A DNA stretch of 64,000 bases from contig CAWINX010000001.1 of assembly GCA_963837585.1 (NCBI GenBank), positions 1-64,000 on the forward strand. Direction: 5' to 3'. Below are positions 9,556-20,484 of this stretch, in pieces. The notes under the pieces were generated by a model. The model worked only from the letters and a program-made list of their open reading frames with translations. It was not told the DNA's origin and did not search any database. Position 1 is the first letter of the stretch; each line of letters starts with the position of its first letter. Both the position numbers and the translations under genes were made by a program. This DNA comes from CAWINX01 sp963837585 (GTDB lineage Bacteria; Actinomycetota; Thermoleophilia; Solirubrobacterales; 70-9).

Positions 9556-11716
9556 ATGAACAGAATGAAGACCAGGACACGCACACGCTCATCCCGCCGC
9601 CTCGCCTTCGCGATCGCTGCGCTGGCGGCGGCCGCCCTGCTCGTCCCTGCCTCGGCTTCGGCCGCGCTGACCTTCGCGCCGCATACGGATTTCGGCGTCG
9701 GGGCCAATCCCTACTCGGTAGCGATCGGCGACCTCAACGGAGACGGTCGGCCCGACCTCGTGGCGGCGAACCAAGCCTCCAACACCGTCTCCGTCCTACT
9801 CGGCACCGGCACGGGCGCCTTCGGCGCGGCCACCAACTTCCCCGTCGGGACAAGCCCGCAGTCGGTAGCGATCGGCGACCTCAACGGCGACGGCCGGCCC
9901 GACCTGGTGACGGCGAACTTCCGCTCCAACACCGTCTCCGTCCTGCTCGGCACCGGCGCCGGCTCGTTCGGCGCGGCCACTGACTTTGCGGCAGGCAGCG
10001 GTCCGACTTCGGTGGCGATCGGCGACCTCAACGGCGACGGCCACCCCGATCTGGTGACGGCGAACTACCACTCCGACGACGTCACGGTCCTGCTCGGCAC
10101 CGGCACGGGCTCTTTCGGCGCAGCTGCCTCGTTTCTCACGGGCGGCAGTACCCCGATCACGGTCGCGATCGGCGACCTCAACGGCGACGGCCATCCCGAC
10201 CTGGCGGTGACAAACGTCCACTCCGACAGCGTCTCTGTCCTGCTCGGAACCGGCTCGGGCTCCTTCGGCACCGCGACCAGCTTCTCTGTCGGGAGCGCTC
10301 CCTACTCGGTCGCTATCGGCGACCTCAACGGCGACGGCCACCCGGACCTTGCGGTGACAAATGGCGACGGCAACAGCGTCTCTGTCCTGCTCGGCACCGG
10401 CAGCGGCTCCTTCGGCACGGCGACCAATTTCTCCGGCGGGATCAGCAATCCCCATGGGATCGCGATCGGCGACCTCAACGGCGACGGCCACCTCGACCTG
10501 GCGGTGGCGAACCTGGATTCCCACGATATCTCCGTCCTGCTCGGAGACGGCTCGGGGACCTTCAGCACGGCCTCTAGCTCGCCCTTCGCCGTCGGGACGA
10601 GCCCCGTCTGGATCGCGATCGGCGACCTCAACGACGACGGCCGGCCCGACCTGGCGGTGGAGAACATCGACTCCAACAACGTCTCCGTCCTGCTCAACGC
10701 CCCCACCGCCGACCGCAGCCCCACCTCGCTGACCTTCGGCTCGGCACTCGCGCCGGTCCTCGAGGACACGGTCAGCGCTCCGCAGAGCGTGACGATCGCC
10801 AACAACGGCTCGGCCGGCCTCGACATCTCGGGCTTCTCCTTCTCCGGCGCCAATCCCGACGACTTCTTCGTCAGCTCCGACACCTGCCACGCGACCGTCG
10901 TCCCCGGCTCGAGCTGCACGGTCAAGGTCCGCTACGCCCCCGTCGCCGAGGGTTCGGGTTCCGCGACGATGACGGTGCTCTCGAACGCCCCGGGCACCAA
11001 CCAGGTTTCGCTCGCGGGAACAGCAGGGGCGCTGCCGAGCGGCGCGACCGGCGACACCGGCGCCACGGGTGACACCGGCCCGATTGGCCCGACCGGGGAC
11101 GTCGGCGCGACGGGGGACACCGGCCCGACCGGGCCGACCGGGGGGATCGGCGCGACCGGGGGCACGGGAAGCATCGGAGCCACGGGCCCGACCGGCGCCA
11201 CAGGGCGACAGGTGCGACGGGCTCGACCGGTTCGACAGGGGCGACCGGCCCGACCGGCGCCGGCGGCGCGACGGGAGCCACCGGCCCGACCGGCGCCACC
11301 GGTCCCGTTGGAGCCACCGGCGCCACCGGCCTCACCGGTGACAACGGCTCGACGGGCCAGACCGGTCTCACCGGCGCGACCGGCGCCACGGGGACACCGG
11401 CGCGACCGGCGCGAAGGGCCCCACCGTTCTCGCGGTTCTCCCCGCCCGGGCGATCGGGCAGGCCACGCTTCGCTGCAGGGTCGCAAAGCTGCACGGCTCG
11501 ACCCAGGCGCGCTGCCTGGTGCGCATCCCGGGCGTGGGCGGCGGCGCGCTGCGCTGGCTGCTCTACCACGGCGGGCGCACCTATGAGCGCGGTGTCGCCC
11601 TGGTGCGTCACGGCCGCGCCACTGTCGACGTTGCCCGCGAGTCGCGCCTGCCCCACGGTCGCTACCGGGTGGTCGTCCTCGGTTCCCCACACCCCGGCCG
11701 CTTCAGGTTGCACTAA
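9556..11716 (+). CDS. Secreted seven-FG-GAP propeller / collagen-like stalk protein, copy 2 (frameshifts)
   Basis: Paralogue of the preceding gene, beginning 6 bases after its stop, with the same architecture. It has a signal peptide after a KTRTRTRSSRR basic start, seven FG-GAP blades with IGDLNGDG loops, an Ig-like domain (ANPDDFFVSSDTCHATVVPG), a collagen-like GPT/GAT/GDT stalk, and a C-terminal domain with ATLRC, ARCLVR and LRWLLYHGGRTYERG. A base is missing near 11210 and another near 11395, both in the stalk. ATG 9556 or 9565 could be the start, and no clear ribosome site is seen. Close spacing suggests one transcript with copies 1 and 3. Thr in the third position of the triplets resembles glycosylated bacterial collagens such as BclA. 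Confidence 0.78.
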
Positions 11717-11731
11717 CCCCGGCCAACGCAG

Positions 11732-13879
11732 ATGAAGACCAAGACACGCACTCGCACACCCCACCGCCTGACCCTCGCGATCGCCGCCCTGGCGACGGCC
11801 GCCCTGCTCGCCCCCGCCTCGGCCTCGGCGGCGCTGACGTTCGCGCCGCACTCGGATCTTGGCGTTGGTAGCGGGCCTCAGTCGGTCGCGATCGGCGACC
11901 TCAACAGCGACGGCCGGCCCGACCTGGCGGTGGCGAATCAAAACTTCAACAACGTCTCCGTCCTGCGCGGCACCGCCTCGGGCTCCTTCGGCGCAGCCAC
12001 CAACTTCGCCGCCGGGACCTACCCCAGCTCAGTCGCGATCGGCGACCTCAACGGCGACGGCCACCCCGACCTGGTGACGGCGAATCAACACTCCAGCAAC
12101 GTCTCCGTCCTGCTCGGCACCGGCTCGGGCTCCTTCGGCGCCGCCACCAACTTCGCCGCCGGGAGCGGTCCCGTTTCAGTCGCGATCGGCGACCTCAACG
12201 GCGACGGCCACCCCGACCTGGCGGTGGCGAACTATCTCGACGACAACGTCTCCGTCCTGCTCAACACCGGCTCGGGCTCCTTCGGCGCCGCCACGAATTT
12301 CACCGTCGGCACCAACTCGGAGTCGGTCGCGATCGGCGACCTCAACGGTGACGGCCGGCCCGACCTGGCGGTAGCCAACGGCGGCTCCAACAACGTCTCC
12401 GTCCTGCTCAACACCGGCTCGGGCTCCTTCGGCGCCGCCACCAACTTCGCCGCCGGGAGCGGTCCCGTTTCAGTCGCGATCGGCGACCTCGACAACGACG
12501 GCCGGCCCGACCTGGCGACGGCGAACGGGGGCTCCAACGACGTCTCCGTCCTGCTCGGTGACGGCTCGGGCTCCTTCGGTGCGGCCACCAGCTTCACTGT
12601 TGGGAGCATCCCCGTCTCGGTAGCGATCGGCGACCTCAACGGCGACGGCCGGCCCGACCTGGCGACGGCGAACTACAGCTCCAACGACGCCTCCGTCCTG
12701 CTCAACACCGGCTCGGGCTCCTTCGGCACCGCCACCTCCTTCGCCGTCGGGATCCACCCCCAATCGATCGCGATCGGCGACCTCAACGGCGACGGCCAAC
12801 CCGACCTGGTGACGGCGAACCTCGGCTCCAACACCGTCTCCGTCCTCCTCAACGCCCCCACCGCCGACACCAGCCCTTCCTCGCTCACCTTCGGCTCCCC
12901 CACCCCCGTCCCGCAGGGGACGCTCAGCTCCCCCAGCAGGTGACGATCACCAACAACGGCTCAGCCGGCCTCGACGTCTCAGGCTTCTCCTTCTCCGGCG
13001 CCAATCCCGACGACTTCTTCGTCAGCTCGGACACCTGCAACGGGACGATCGACCCGGGCGACAAGCTGCACGGTCAATGTCCGCTACGCCCCCGCCCCCA
13101 GGGCACCAGCGACGCCACGATGACGGTGCTCTCAAACGCCCCCGGCGCCAACCAGGTCTCGCTCACAGGAACTGCGGGGGCGCTGCCAAGCGGCGCCACC
13201 GGCGCCACGGGTGCGACCGGCGCAACGGGTGCCACTGGGACGACAGGCCCGACAGGTCGCAACGGGAGCGACGGGCGCGACTGGCGCGACGGGCGACAGC
13301 GGAGCAACGGGGGCGACCGGTCCCACCGGGGCGACCGGAGCCACGGGCGCCACCGGGACAACCGGTTCGGTCGGGGCGACGGGCGCCACGGGAGCGACTG
13401 GGGCGACGGGCGCCACCGGGGCAACGGGAGCCGGCGGCGCAACGGGCCCCACGGGTCCGACCGGAGCGACCGGCGCAACGGGCCCGACCGGCCTCACCGG
13501 CCCGGTAGGCGCCACCGGCCCGGTAGGCGACACCGGCTCCACCGGACCGCTCGGCGCGACCGGCGAGACCGGGCCCACAGGCGACAACGGCGCCGCGGCC
13601 CTGCCCAGCCGGGCGCTTCGACGCGCCACGCTTCGCTGCAAGGTCTTCAGGAAGCACGGCTTCGCCCAGGCGCGCTGCTTGGTCCTCGCCCCGGGACTGG
13701 ACGGCGGCGCCCTGCGATGGCTGCTCTACCACTCCGGGCGCACCTATGAGCGCGGTGTCGCCCTGGTGCGTCACGGCAAAGCGACGGTCGACGTGCTCGG
13801 CGAGGCGCGGTTGCCACGCGGGCGCTACCGGATGGTCGTGCCCGGCACGCAGCATCCCGGCCACTTCAGGTTGCGCTAG
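11732..13879 (+). CDS. Secreted seven-FG-GAP propeller / collagen-like stalk protein, copy 3 (frameshifts)
   Basis: Third tandem paralogue, starting 15 bases after copy 2. Its signal peptide (LTLAIAALATAALLAPASAS) is close to that of copy 2. Seven FG-GAP blades follow, including two identical blade starts (NFAAGSGPVSVAIGDL), then the Ig-like domain (ANPDDFFVSSDTCNGTIDPG), a GAT-rich collagen-like tract and the shared C-terminal domain (ATLRC, ARCLV, LRWLLYHSGRTYERG). Single-base shifts occur near 12930, 13072 and 13255, and the C-terminal frame runs 13211-13879. With copies 1 and 2 it forms a 6.5-kb triplication, whose members keep blade number and domain order while the stalk length varies. 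Confidence 0.77.
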
Positions 13880-13918
13880 GTACGGATGACACGGCACTTG
13901 TTGATCAAGGGAGGCGTC

Positions 13919-15497
13919 ATGCATCGTCGGTTCTCAGGCCCTAACCGCTCACTGAGACTTCTCGGCGCCACCGCCGCGCTGCTGGCGCTGTGCGCCTTCG
14001 TCGCCGTGCAGGGAACCGCGGCCAAGGGAGCGGTGACCGCCCACCTGGTCGAGGACATCCTCCCCGGGATCGACACCGTGAAGGGCCACGGGCACGTTCC
14101 GTTGAGCTCCCAGCCGTTCCAGTTCTTCGACCTCGGCGGCGTCGGCTACTTCGTCGCCCAGGATCGGCCTCACGGCCAGGAGCTTTGGCGCACGAACGGC
14201 ACCACCGCCGGCACGAAGCTGGTCAAGGACATCGATCCCGGCAAGGGAAGCTCCGCGCCCTACGCGATGATCAAGGTGGGGAGCACCCTCTACTTCACCG
14301 CCGATGACGGCGTCCACGGCACCGAACTCTGGCGCAGCGATGGCAGCGCGGGGGGCACGACCATGGTCAAGGACATCAACCCCGGCCCGGGAGGCATCGG
14401 CGGCGGCGCTCCCCCCGAGATCGACAACGTCGACGGCACCCTCTATTTCCACGCCAACGACGGGACCCACGGCGTCGAGCTCTGGCGCAGCGACGGCACC
14501 GCGGCCGGCACGACCATGGTCAAGGACATCAACCCGGGCCCGGGGGACTCCACTCCCGTCTACATGACGGGCGCGGGGGGGACCGTTTACTTCGAGGCCG
14601 ACGACGGAACCCACGGCACCGAGCTCTGGCGCAGCGACGGCACCGAGGGCGGCGACGAGCATGGTCAAGGACATCGAACCCCATCCGGGGGGAAACTCCT
14701 ATCCGAACTGCCCCGTGGCCTTCGGCGGAGCGGTCTACTTTTCCGCCAACGACAACACTCACGGCCGAGAGTTCTGGCGCAGCGACGGCACCGAGGCCGG
14801 CACGACCATCCTCAAGGACATCGCCCCCGGCAACGCTAGCTCCAATCCGGGCTGCCCGATGGTGTTCGACGGCGCTCTCTACTTCACCGCGAGCGACGGC
14901 GCCCACGGCACCGAGCTCTGGCGCAGCGACGGCACCGAGGCCGGCACGACCATCCTCAAGGACATCAACCCCGGCCCCGCAAGCGCCGGCCCGGCCGGCC
15001 TTAAGGACATCGGCGGCGTCCTCTACTTCGACGCGAGCGATGGAACCCACGGCGGCGAGCTCTGGCGCAGCGACGGCACCGAGGGCGGCACGAGCATGGT
15101 CAAGGACATCAACCCGAAAGGCGGCTCCTTCCCGGGTGGATTCACGCAGCTGGGCGGCGACATCTACTTCAGCGCCGGAATCCCGAGCCAGGGGCAGGAG
15201 CTCTGGCGCAGCGACGGCACCGCGGCGGGGACCAAGCTGGTCAAGGACATCAACCCAGGGGCCAAGAACTCTTACCCCACCGATCTCACCGCGGTGGGCA
15301 ATATCCTCCTCTTCAGGGCTGACGACGGGGCGCACGGAACCGAGCTCTGGGTCTACGGGCCGGGCAGCGCTCCGAAGCCGAAGCACACCAAGCGCCGCGC
15401 CAAGGCGCTGACAAAGTGCCGCAAGGCGTTCAAGCGCAACCACAACGGCAAGGCGCTCCACAGGTGCAAGAAGCGCGCCCACAAGCTTCCCGTCTAG
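13919..15497 (+). CDS. Secreted ELWxSDGT-repeat protein with basic two-Cys tail (one frameshift)
   Basis: Exported repeat protein of about 526 residues. After a signal peptide (LRLLGATAALLALCAFVAVQ) there are eight ELWRSDGTxAGTxxVKDINPG repeats of about 48 residues, each preceded by LYFTAxDGxHGT, and a ninth partial one (ELWVYGPG). This hyalin-like ELWxSDGT repeat is known in surface and sulfatase-linked bacterial proteins, and a beta-propeller is likely. The C-terminus is a Lys/Arg/His tail with two cysteines (TKCRKAFKRNHNGKALHRCK). One base is shifted near 14655. ATG 13919 is preferred because AAGGGAGG lies 4 bases upstream. It follows the three propeller-collagen genes and probably belongs to the same surface programme. 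Confidence 0.8.
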
Positions 15498-15515
15498 GCG
15501 GGGCGCCGGGGTAGG

Positions 15516-18018
15516 CTGCCCCAGCTCATCCTGATCCTCCCCTGGACACTCCTTCCGCTCGTTCTCGCCGCGCTCGGCCTCGGTTGGGGCTTCCTGGTCG
15601 ACCGGGCTGCGGGCGGCCGGATCGCCGGCGCGCTGCTGATCCCCGCCGGCCTGGCGGCGGCGCTGGTCGTGGCGGGGACCCTGGGCGCCTTCGCCGCAAC
15701 GGCGCCGGCGGCGATGCCCGTCGCGGCGCTGGGCGCGGCGGCGGGGCTGCCGCTGGCGTGGTCGGGGCGGGGGAGGCTGGACGGCTGGGCGCTGCTCGCG
15801 GCGCTCGGCGTCCTCCTCGCCTACGGCGCGCCGGTGATCCTCAGCGGCCAGGCGACCTTCGCCGGCTACGTGCGCCTCGACGACACCGCCACCTGGCTCA
15901 ACGTCATCGACCACTTCGGCTCCGGCCCGCACGCCGCCGCCGACGGCTCCACCTACTCGCTCGTCTACGACACGACGGTGGGCTCCAGATACCCGCGCGG
16001 GGCGTTCGTCCTGCCCGCGGTTGCCCGCCCCCTGACCGGCATCGACGCCGCCTGGGTCTTCCAGCCCTACCTCGCCTCCTGCGCGGCGGCCCTGGCGCTC
16101 TGCCTCTACGGCCTGATCGCCCCGATCGTCGCCTCGCCCCGCGTCAGGGCCCTCGTCGCCTTCCTCGCCGCCCAGCCGGCCCTGCTCTACGGATACAGCC
16201 TCTGGGGCGGGATCAAGGAGCTGACCGCCGCCTTCCTGGTCGGCCTGATGGCGGTGCTGGCGACGACACTCCTGCGCGAGAGGCCCGCGGCGCGGGCGCG
16301 ATCTGTTGCCGTTGGCTCTCGCCGCCGGTGCCCTGATCCAGACGCTCGGGGTCGGCGCCGCCGGTTGGGTTGCGCTCGTATTCGCCGCCTTTCTCGCCGG
16401 CTTGGCTCTGGGTGGCGCCGCGGGAGTCGGGCTCAGGCGACGGGTCGAGGCTGCGTCGGGGCGCAATCTCGGCTCGCCTGGCTGCTCGGCTTGACCGCTG
16501 CCTTCGTGATCCCGGTCTGGGTCATCCTCGGCGACTTCCTCTCCCACGACGCCGGCCTCTTCTCCGCCGGGCAGGACGAGCAGACCCGCCTCGGCAACCT
16601 CCTGCACCCGCTCAGCCCGTTCCAGCTGGCCGGGATCTGGCCGGTGGGCGACTTCCGCACCTCGCCGCCATCGCTTCCGACTGTCCTCCTGGTCGGCTCC
16701 GCGCTGGCCCTGGCGGCCTGGGCGCTGTGGGAGACGGTTCGCCGCCGTCAGTTCGGCCTGGCGCTCTACGCGGCAGCCGGCCTCGGCACCTGTGGGCTCT
16801 TCTATCTACTCGGGACGACGCCCTGGGTCGTCGGCAAGGCGCTGACGATCTCCTCTCCGGCGCTGTTGCTGGCGGCGCTGGTCGGAGCGACGATGCTCTG
16901 GCGACGCCGACGGGCCGGCGTCCTTGTCCTGGCGGCCCTCGCCTTCGCCGTCCTCTGGACCGGCGCGCTCGCCTACCACGACGAGCTGCTGGCGCCCCGC
17001 GCCCGGTTGGCCGAATTGCAGCGGATCGGCGAGCTCCTCGACGGCAGGGGCCCGACCCTGCTCAACGAGTACGAGATCTACGGCGACAACCACTTCCTGC
17101 GCGGAGGCGAGCCGACCGCGCCCGCCGAGTACCGCACGGCGAACCTGGCCCTGCTCGACGGGACCCTGCTGACCAAGTCGGCTTGGGCCGATCTGGACTC
17201 GTTTCCGCTGGCGACGATCGAGGCCTACCCCTCGATCGTGACCCGCCGCTCGCCGGCCGAGAGTCGGCCACCGTCCAACTACAGCCTCGTCTGGAGCGGG
17301 CGACTACTACGACCTCTGGCAGCGCCCACCCGGCTCGGAAGATCAGGTGCTCGAGCACGTCCCGCTCGGCGATTCGACGACCTCGCCGTACTGCGGCGCG
17401 GCCCAGAACGGGCGCCTACCGCGCCGAGTGCTCGGTTGACCCGGTCGCCATTCCGCCTGCTCCGACATCCGCGGGATCGCCGCGCGCGCGCAGACCCGCG
17501 GAGCGGCAGTCTGGTCGCTTACCAACGCCCCGCGCCGGTGGTCGCGCGCGGCGACCAGACGCTGTGGCCGGGGCCCTGGCTCCACGACGACGCGGCCCAT
17601 TCGCTGACGGCGAACAGCGCCGGGGACGCTGGTCGCCCACATCCGCCTGGCGGGCCCTCAGCGGTACGCGCTCTGGCTCGGCGGCAGCTTCAGCCGCGGC
17701 TTCGAGGTCACGGTCGACGGCCGGCGGTTGGGACGGGTCGAGAACCAGCTGTCGCCAATCGGCGGCTATGTCGAGGTCGGCGCCGTCATCCTCGGGCCGG
17801 GAGTCCACACGATTTCCCTCACCTATCCCGACGCCGATCTGACGCCCGGCAGCGGTGACAACACGTCGACGACGCTGAGCGAGATCGCGCTGGACCCAAC
17901 CCGGCCGGCGACCAGATTGCTGTCGGCACCCCCTGCCGCGGCGAGCCGCCTCTGCGGCCGACCGCTCGATTGGATCGAGATCGTGCGGCCTCGGAGGCGT
18001 GCGGCCCGTCAGGCCTAG
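15516..18018 (+). CDS. Large polytopic membrane protein, possibly GT-C-type glycosyltransferase (frameshifts)
   Basis: Integral membrane protein of about 830 residues, not confidently assigned. The first half has ten or so hydrophobic segments (for example LILILPWTLLPLVLAALGLG, ALLAALGVLLAYGAPVIL, PALLLAALVGATMLWRRRR) with a loop YVRLDDTATWLNVIDHFG that recalls Asp-containing first loops of GT-C enzymes. The last 300 residues are a soluble extracytoplasmic domain ending DWIEIVRPRRRAARQA. Frame changes are needed near 16295, 16480, 17305 and 17410-17640. The open frame extends upstream of GTG 15669 to the preceding stop, and 15516 is only the left edge of the convincing reading. Its stop overlaps that of the convergent gene. 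It may glycosylate the neighbouring stalk proteins, but that is speculation. Confidence 0.55.
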
Positions 18019-19061
18019 CGCCGCTTGTGGCGCCGGTGGCGCCTGTGCTTCTTGTGGTGGTGCTTGTGCTTCTTCTTGACGCAGCGGCCGTGCTTTAGCT
18101 TCTTCGTGCGGGGGCACTTGCGCTTCGGGCGGGGATGGGGCTTGGGGTGCGGCGGCGATCGTCGGCGCACCTGGATCGTCGCCGTCGCCGGCTGCGAGTA
18201 GCCGCCGGCGTCGATGGCGGAGAAGGTGAAGCTGTCGGGCCCGGAGTAGCCGGCGTTGGGCGTGTAGGTGACTTTGCCGGTGGCCTGGTCGATCGTGCCG
18301 AGAACGCCGTGAGACGGCCCGCTGCCGATCGAGATGACCCGGAAGGCGCCCGTGCAGGGAAGCGCCAGCGCGACCGGCGCCTGGAAGCCGGTCTCGGCGC
18401 CCGCCGGCGAGCAGACCGGCGCATCGGTGGGGTTGTCCTGCACGAGCCAGATGCCGCCCGCGCCGCCGACCTGACCGTAGACGTTCTCGCAGAAGCTCGT
18501 GTCGCCCCCCGGCTCCGTGTCCACCGGGGCCGCGGTCATGTCGGTCCACTGACCGGCGATCGCTCCGTCGCCGTTGAGGCCCGCGACAAAGGGGGCTCCG
18601 GATCGGGGGTTTGTGCCGCCGCTGTTGCCGGCGGTCGTCAGGGTGAGGGTCGAGGGCGCCGTGGCGACCGTGCACTGGTGTCCGTTGGCGCTCAGCGTGC
18701 CGCCGGCCGTGCCGCTCAGGGAGAGGGCGCCGGTGCCCTGGTCGAAGGGCCGGTGATCGGCCCGATCGCGAAGTGGACGGTACGTCCGCGGTGATCGGGG
18801 TCGTTATGTGAGTGACGAAATCGGGAACCGTGAGCGTGCCGGCGGAGATGTCGCCGGTGCCGGGATCGATCTGCCCCTGGAGGGTCGCCGTCTCGGGCGC
18901 CTGGAACATCGGGGCGTCGTCGAGCTGGACGCCGACGTTGGCGCGGTCCTCGGTGAAGGTCATCGAGAAGGGCGCCGCCTGCGCCGCCCCGCCGCCGAGG
19001 CAGCGATGAGAAGAGCGAGCGCCGCAATGATCGAGACCCAACCTACGCCGGGGTTTCGCAA
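18015..19061 (-). CDS. Secreted Ig/cadherin-like protein with basic two-Cys tail (frameshifts)
   Basis: Exported protein of about 350 residues. TTG 19061 has a strong AGGAGGG site upstream and begins a signal peptide (VGWVSIIAALALLIAASAAG). A beta-rich domain follows (FTEDRANVGVQLDDAPMFQA), then a Ser/Thr/Gly-rich middle, then a tandem-95/cadherin-like repeat (KVTYTPNAGYSGPDSFTFSA) and a very basic tail with two Cys (KRKCPRTKKLKHGRCVKKKH) and many His. Frame changes near 18985, 18765 and 18540. The tail has the same pattern (Cys, about 9 basic residues, Gly-Lys/Arg, Cys-Lys-Lys) as in the ELWxSDGT protein. It converges on the membrane protein, with overlapping stops. Function unknown. Confidence 0.65.
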
Positions 19062-19178
19062 CTTCGCCCTCCTAAGACTATTTGATCGCCGAACGGCCCT
19101 GAACCCGGTCCCGGCCGCTTCCGATACACCGTATCACCAGACCCGAAGCCCTGTACGGAACGCGGATAGGCTTGCGGA

Positions 19179-19828
19179 GTGCCGGAGAGAGGGCGAGGCA
19201 AGGCGCGCCAACGCCGATTGACACCCGAAACGATCGTCGCCGCGGCGATCGACATCGCCGACGCCGAGGGGCTCGACGCCGTCTCGATCCGCCGTGTCGC
19301 CGCGAAGCTCGACGCTCGTCCGATGAGCCTCTACGGCCATATCCCCAGCAAGGACGACCTGCTGGCGTCGATGGCCGACCGGGTCACCGAGGAGATGCTC
19401 GTTCGGAAGCCGTTGCCGGAGGACTGGCGAGAGGCGATCGCCCTGATCGCCAGACGGGAGCACGCCACGTTCGTGGCTCATCCGTGGGCTGTCCAACTCT
19501 ACGCGCGGCAGACCAGGTTCAGCGCCAACGCGACCAGGCTCGCCAAGCAGATGGCCCGAGCGGTGGCGGGGCTTGCGCTCGAGCCGCGCGACACCTGGAA
19601 CCTGCTCGGGACGGTCAACGACTTCGTGCTCGGCTATTCGCTTCGCGCCGTCTCCCCGCCGATGGGCAGCGACCTGGCGGATGCGATCTCTCAGACCGAT
19701 GTCGTCGAGTTCCCGGAGCTTGCCGCACTGCAGGAGACACTGCGCTCCCGCTCCACATCCCCAGCCGATCGATCGAGTTGGGGCTGCAGATCGTCCTGGA
19801 CGGCGTCGAGCGGCGATTCGCCGGCTGA
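19179..19828 (+). CDS. TetR-family transcriptional regulator (one frameshift)
   Basis: DNA-binding repressor of about 216 residues. The N-terminal helix-turn-helix is clear: RLTPETIVAAAIDIADAEGL, DAVSIRRVAAKLDARPMSLY, then GHIPSKDDLLASMADRV. The C-terminal ligand domain resembles the TetR_C_1 type (HPWAVQLYARQTRFSANATR). After a single-base shift near 19760 it ends IELGLQIVLDGVERRFAG. The GTG start at 19179 is the first in frame. The stop overlaps the ATG of the AraC remnant (TGATG), so the two were once translationally coupled. Ligand and targets unknown. Confidence 0.8.
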
Positions 19829-20041
19829 TGGAACTCGCCGACCTGCGCACCTGCGCCGCGCTCGCGATCTGATCGACCGCGAGTACGCGAGTCACTCGAC
19901 GTGGCCGCGCTCAAAACGGCCTACCGGGGTCGCGACCACGGCGCGCTCGCCGGCACGCCGGGCTGCATCGCCAGGGACCTCACCCGGCCGAGCCGCAAGC
20001 CGAGCAGGATTGGAGAAACGGCCGGGGCGCCGGCTCCCTAG
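19828..20041 (+). pseudogene. AraC-family regulator with internal deletion
   Basis: The reading joins the start of an AraC protein (DLIDREYASH, then LDVAAL after a one-base shift near 19893) to what looks like its extreme C-terminus (AYRGRDHGALAGTPGCIARD, LTRPSRKPSR, stop TAG 20039-20041). In intact homologues these blocks flank about 80-90 residues containing both helix-turn-helix motifs, which are absent here. The VOC gene that usually follows this AraC type is intact 11 bases downstream. The gene is therefore probably inactive. An assembly deletion cannot be excluded. Confidence 0.6.
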
Positions 20042-20051
20042 CCTTGCGGCC

Positions 20052-20459
20052 ATGAACCTCACTCTCTCCACCTGCTTCGTTCAAGTCCACGACCCCGACC
20101 TCGCGCTGGCCTTCTACCGCGACAAGCTCGGCCTCGAGCTGCGCAACGACGTCGCCAAAGGCGACTTCCGCTGGATCACCGTCGGCGCCGCCTCCCGGCC
20201 TGACGTCTCGATCGTCCTCACCAACTACGTGAACGGCGGCCCGGCCGACGGCGACGCGCTCACCGCGCTGCTCGCCAAGGGGGCTCTGAACGGCGTCCAC
20301 TTTCACACCGACGACCTCGACGCCACCTTCGAGGAGCTGCGAGCCGCGGATGTCGAAATCGTGCAGGAGCCCACTGAGCAGCCCTGGGGCACGCGGGATT
20401 GCGCGGTGCGCGACCCGTCCGGCAATTTGGTCCGCATCGACCAGCCGCCCGTCGCGTAG
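20052..20459 (+). CDS. VOC-superfamily (glyoxalase/bleomycin-resistance-like) protein
   Basis: Complete 135-residue protein of the vicinal-oxygen-chelate fold: MNLTLSTCFVQVHDPDLALA, FYRDKLGLELRND, GVHFHTDDLDATFEELRAAD and VRDPSGNLVRIDQ give the two beta-alpha-beta-beta-beta modules. Metal ligands of the fold are plausible at His of the first strand, His of HFHTDD and Glu/Asp near the end. This subfamily commonly sits behind an AraC regulator, as in the remnant here. Substrate unknown. Confidence 0.85.
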   Translation: MNLTLSTCFVQVHDPDLALAFYRDKLGLELRNDVAKGDFRWITVGAASRPDVSIVLTNYVNGGPADGDALTALLAKGALNGVHFHTDDLDATFEELRAADVEIVQEPTEQPWGTRDCAVRDPSGNLVRIDQPPVA

Positions 20460-20484
20460 AGCCGGTCGGATCGAGCCGAGGGGC

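Noticed and set aside
8777..11690. Long minus-strand frames with Pro-Val-Ala repeats opposite the collagen tracts
   Set aside because: They are the complement of Gly-X-Thr codons in GC-rich DNA. They have no ribosome site, and the plus strand has the signal peptides and domains.
7500..12860. Regularly spaced repeats that could suggest a CRISPR array
   Set aside because: The period of about 147 bases encodes FG-GAP blades in frame, and there are no unique spacers, palindromic repeats or cas genes.
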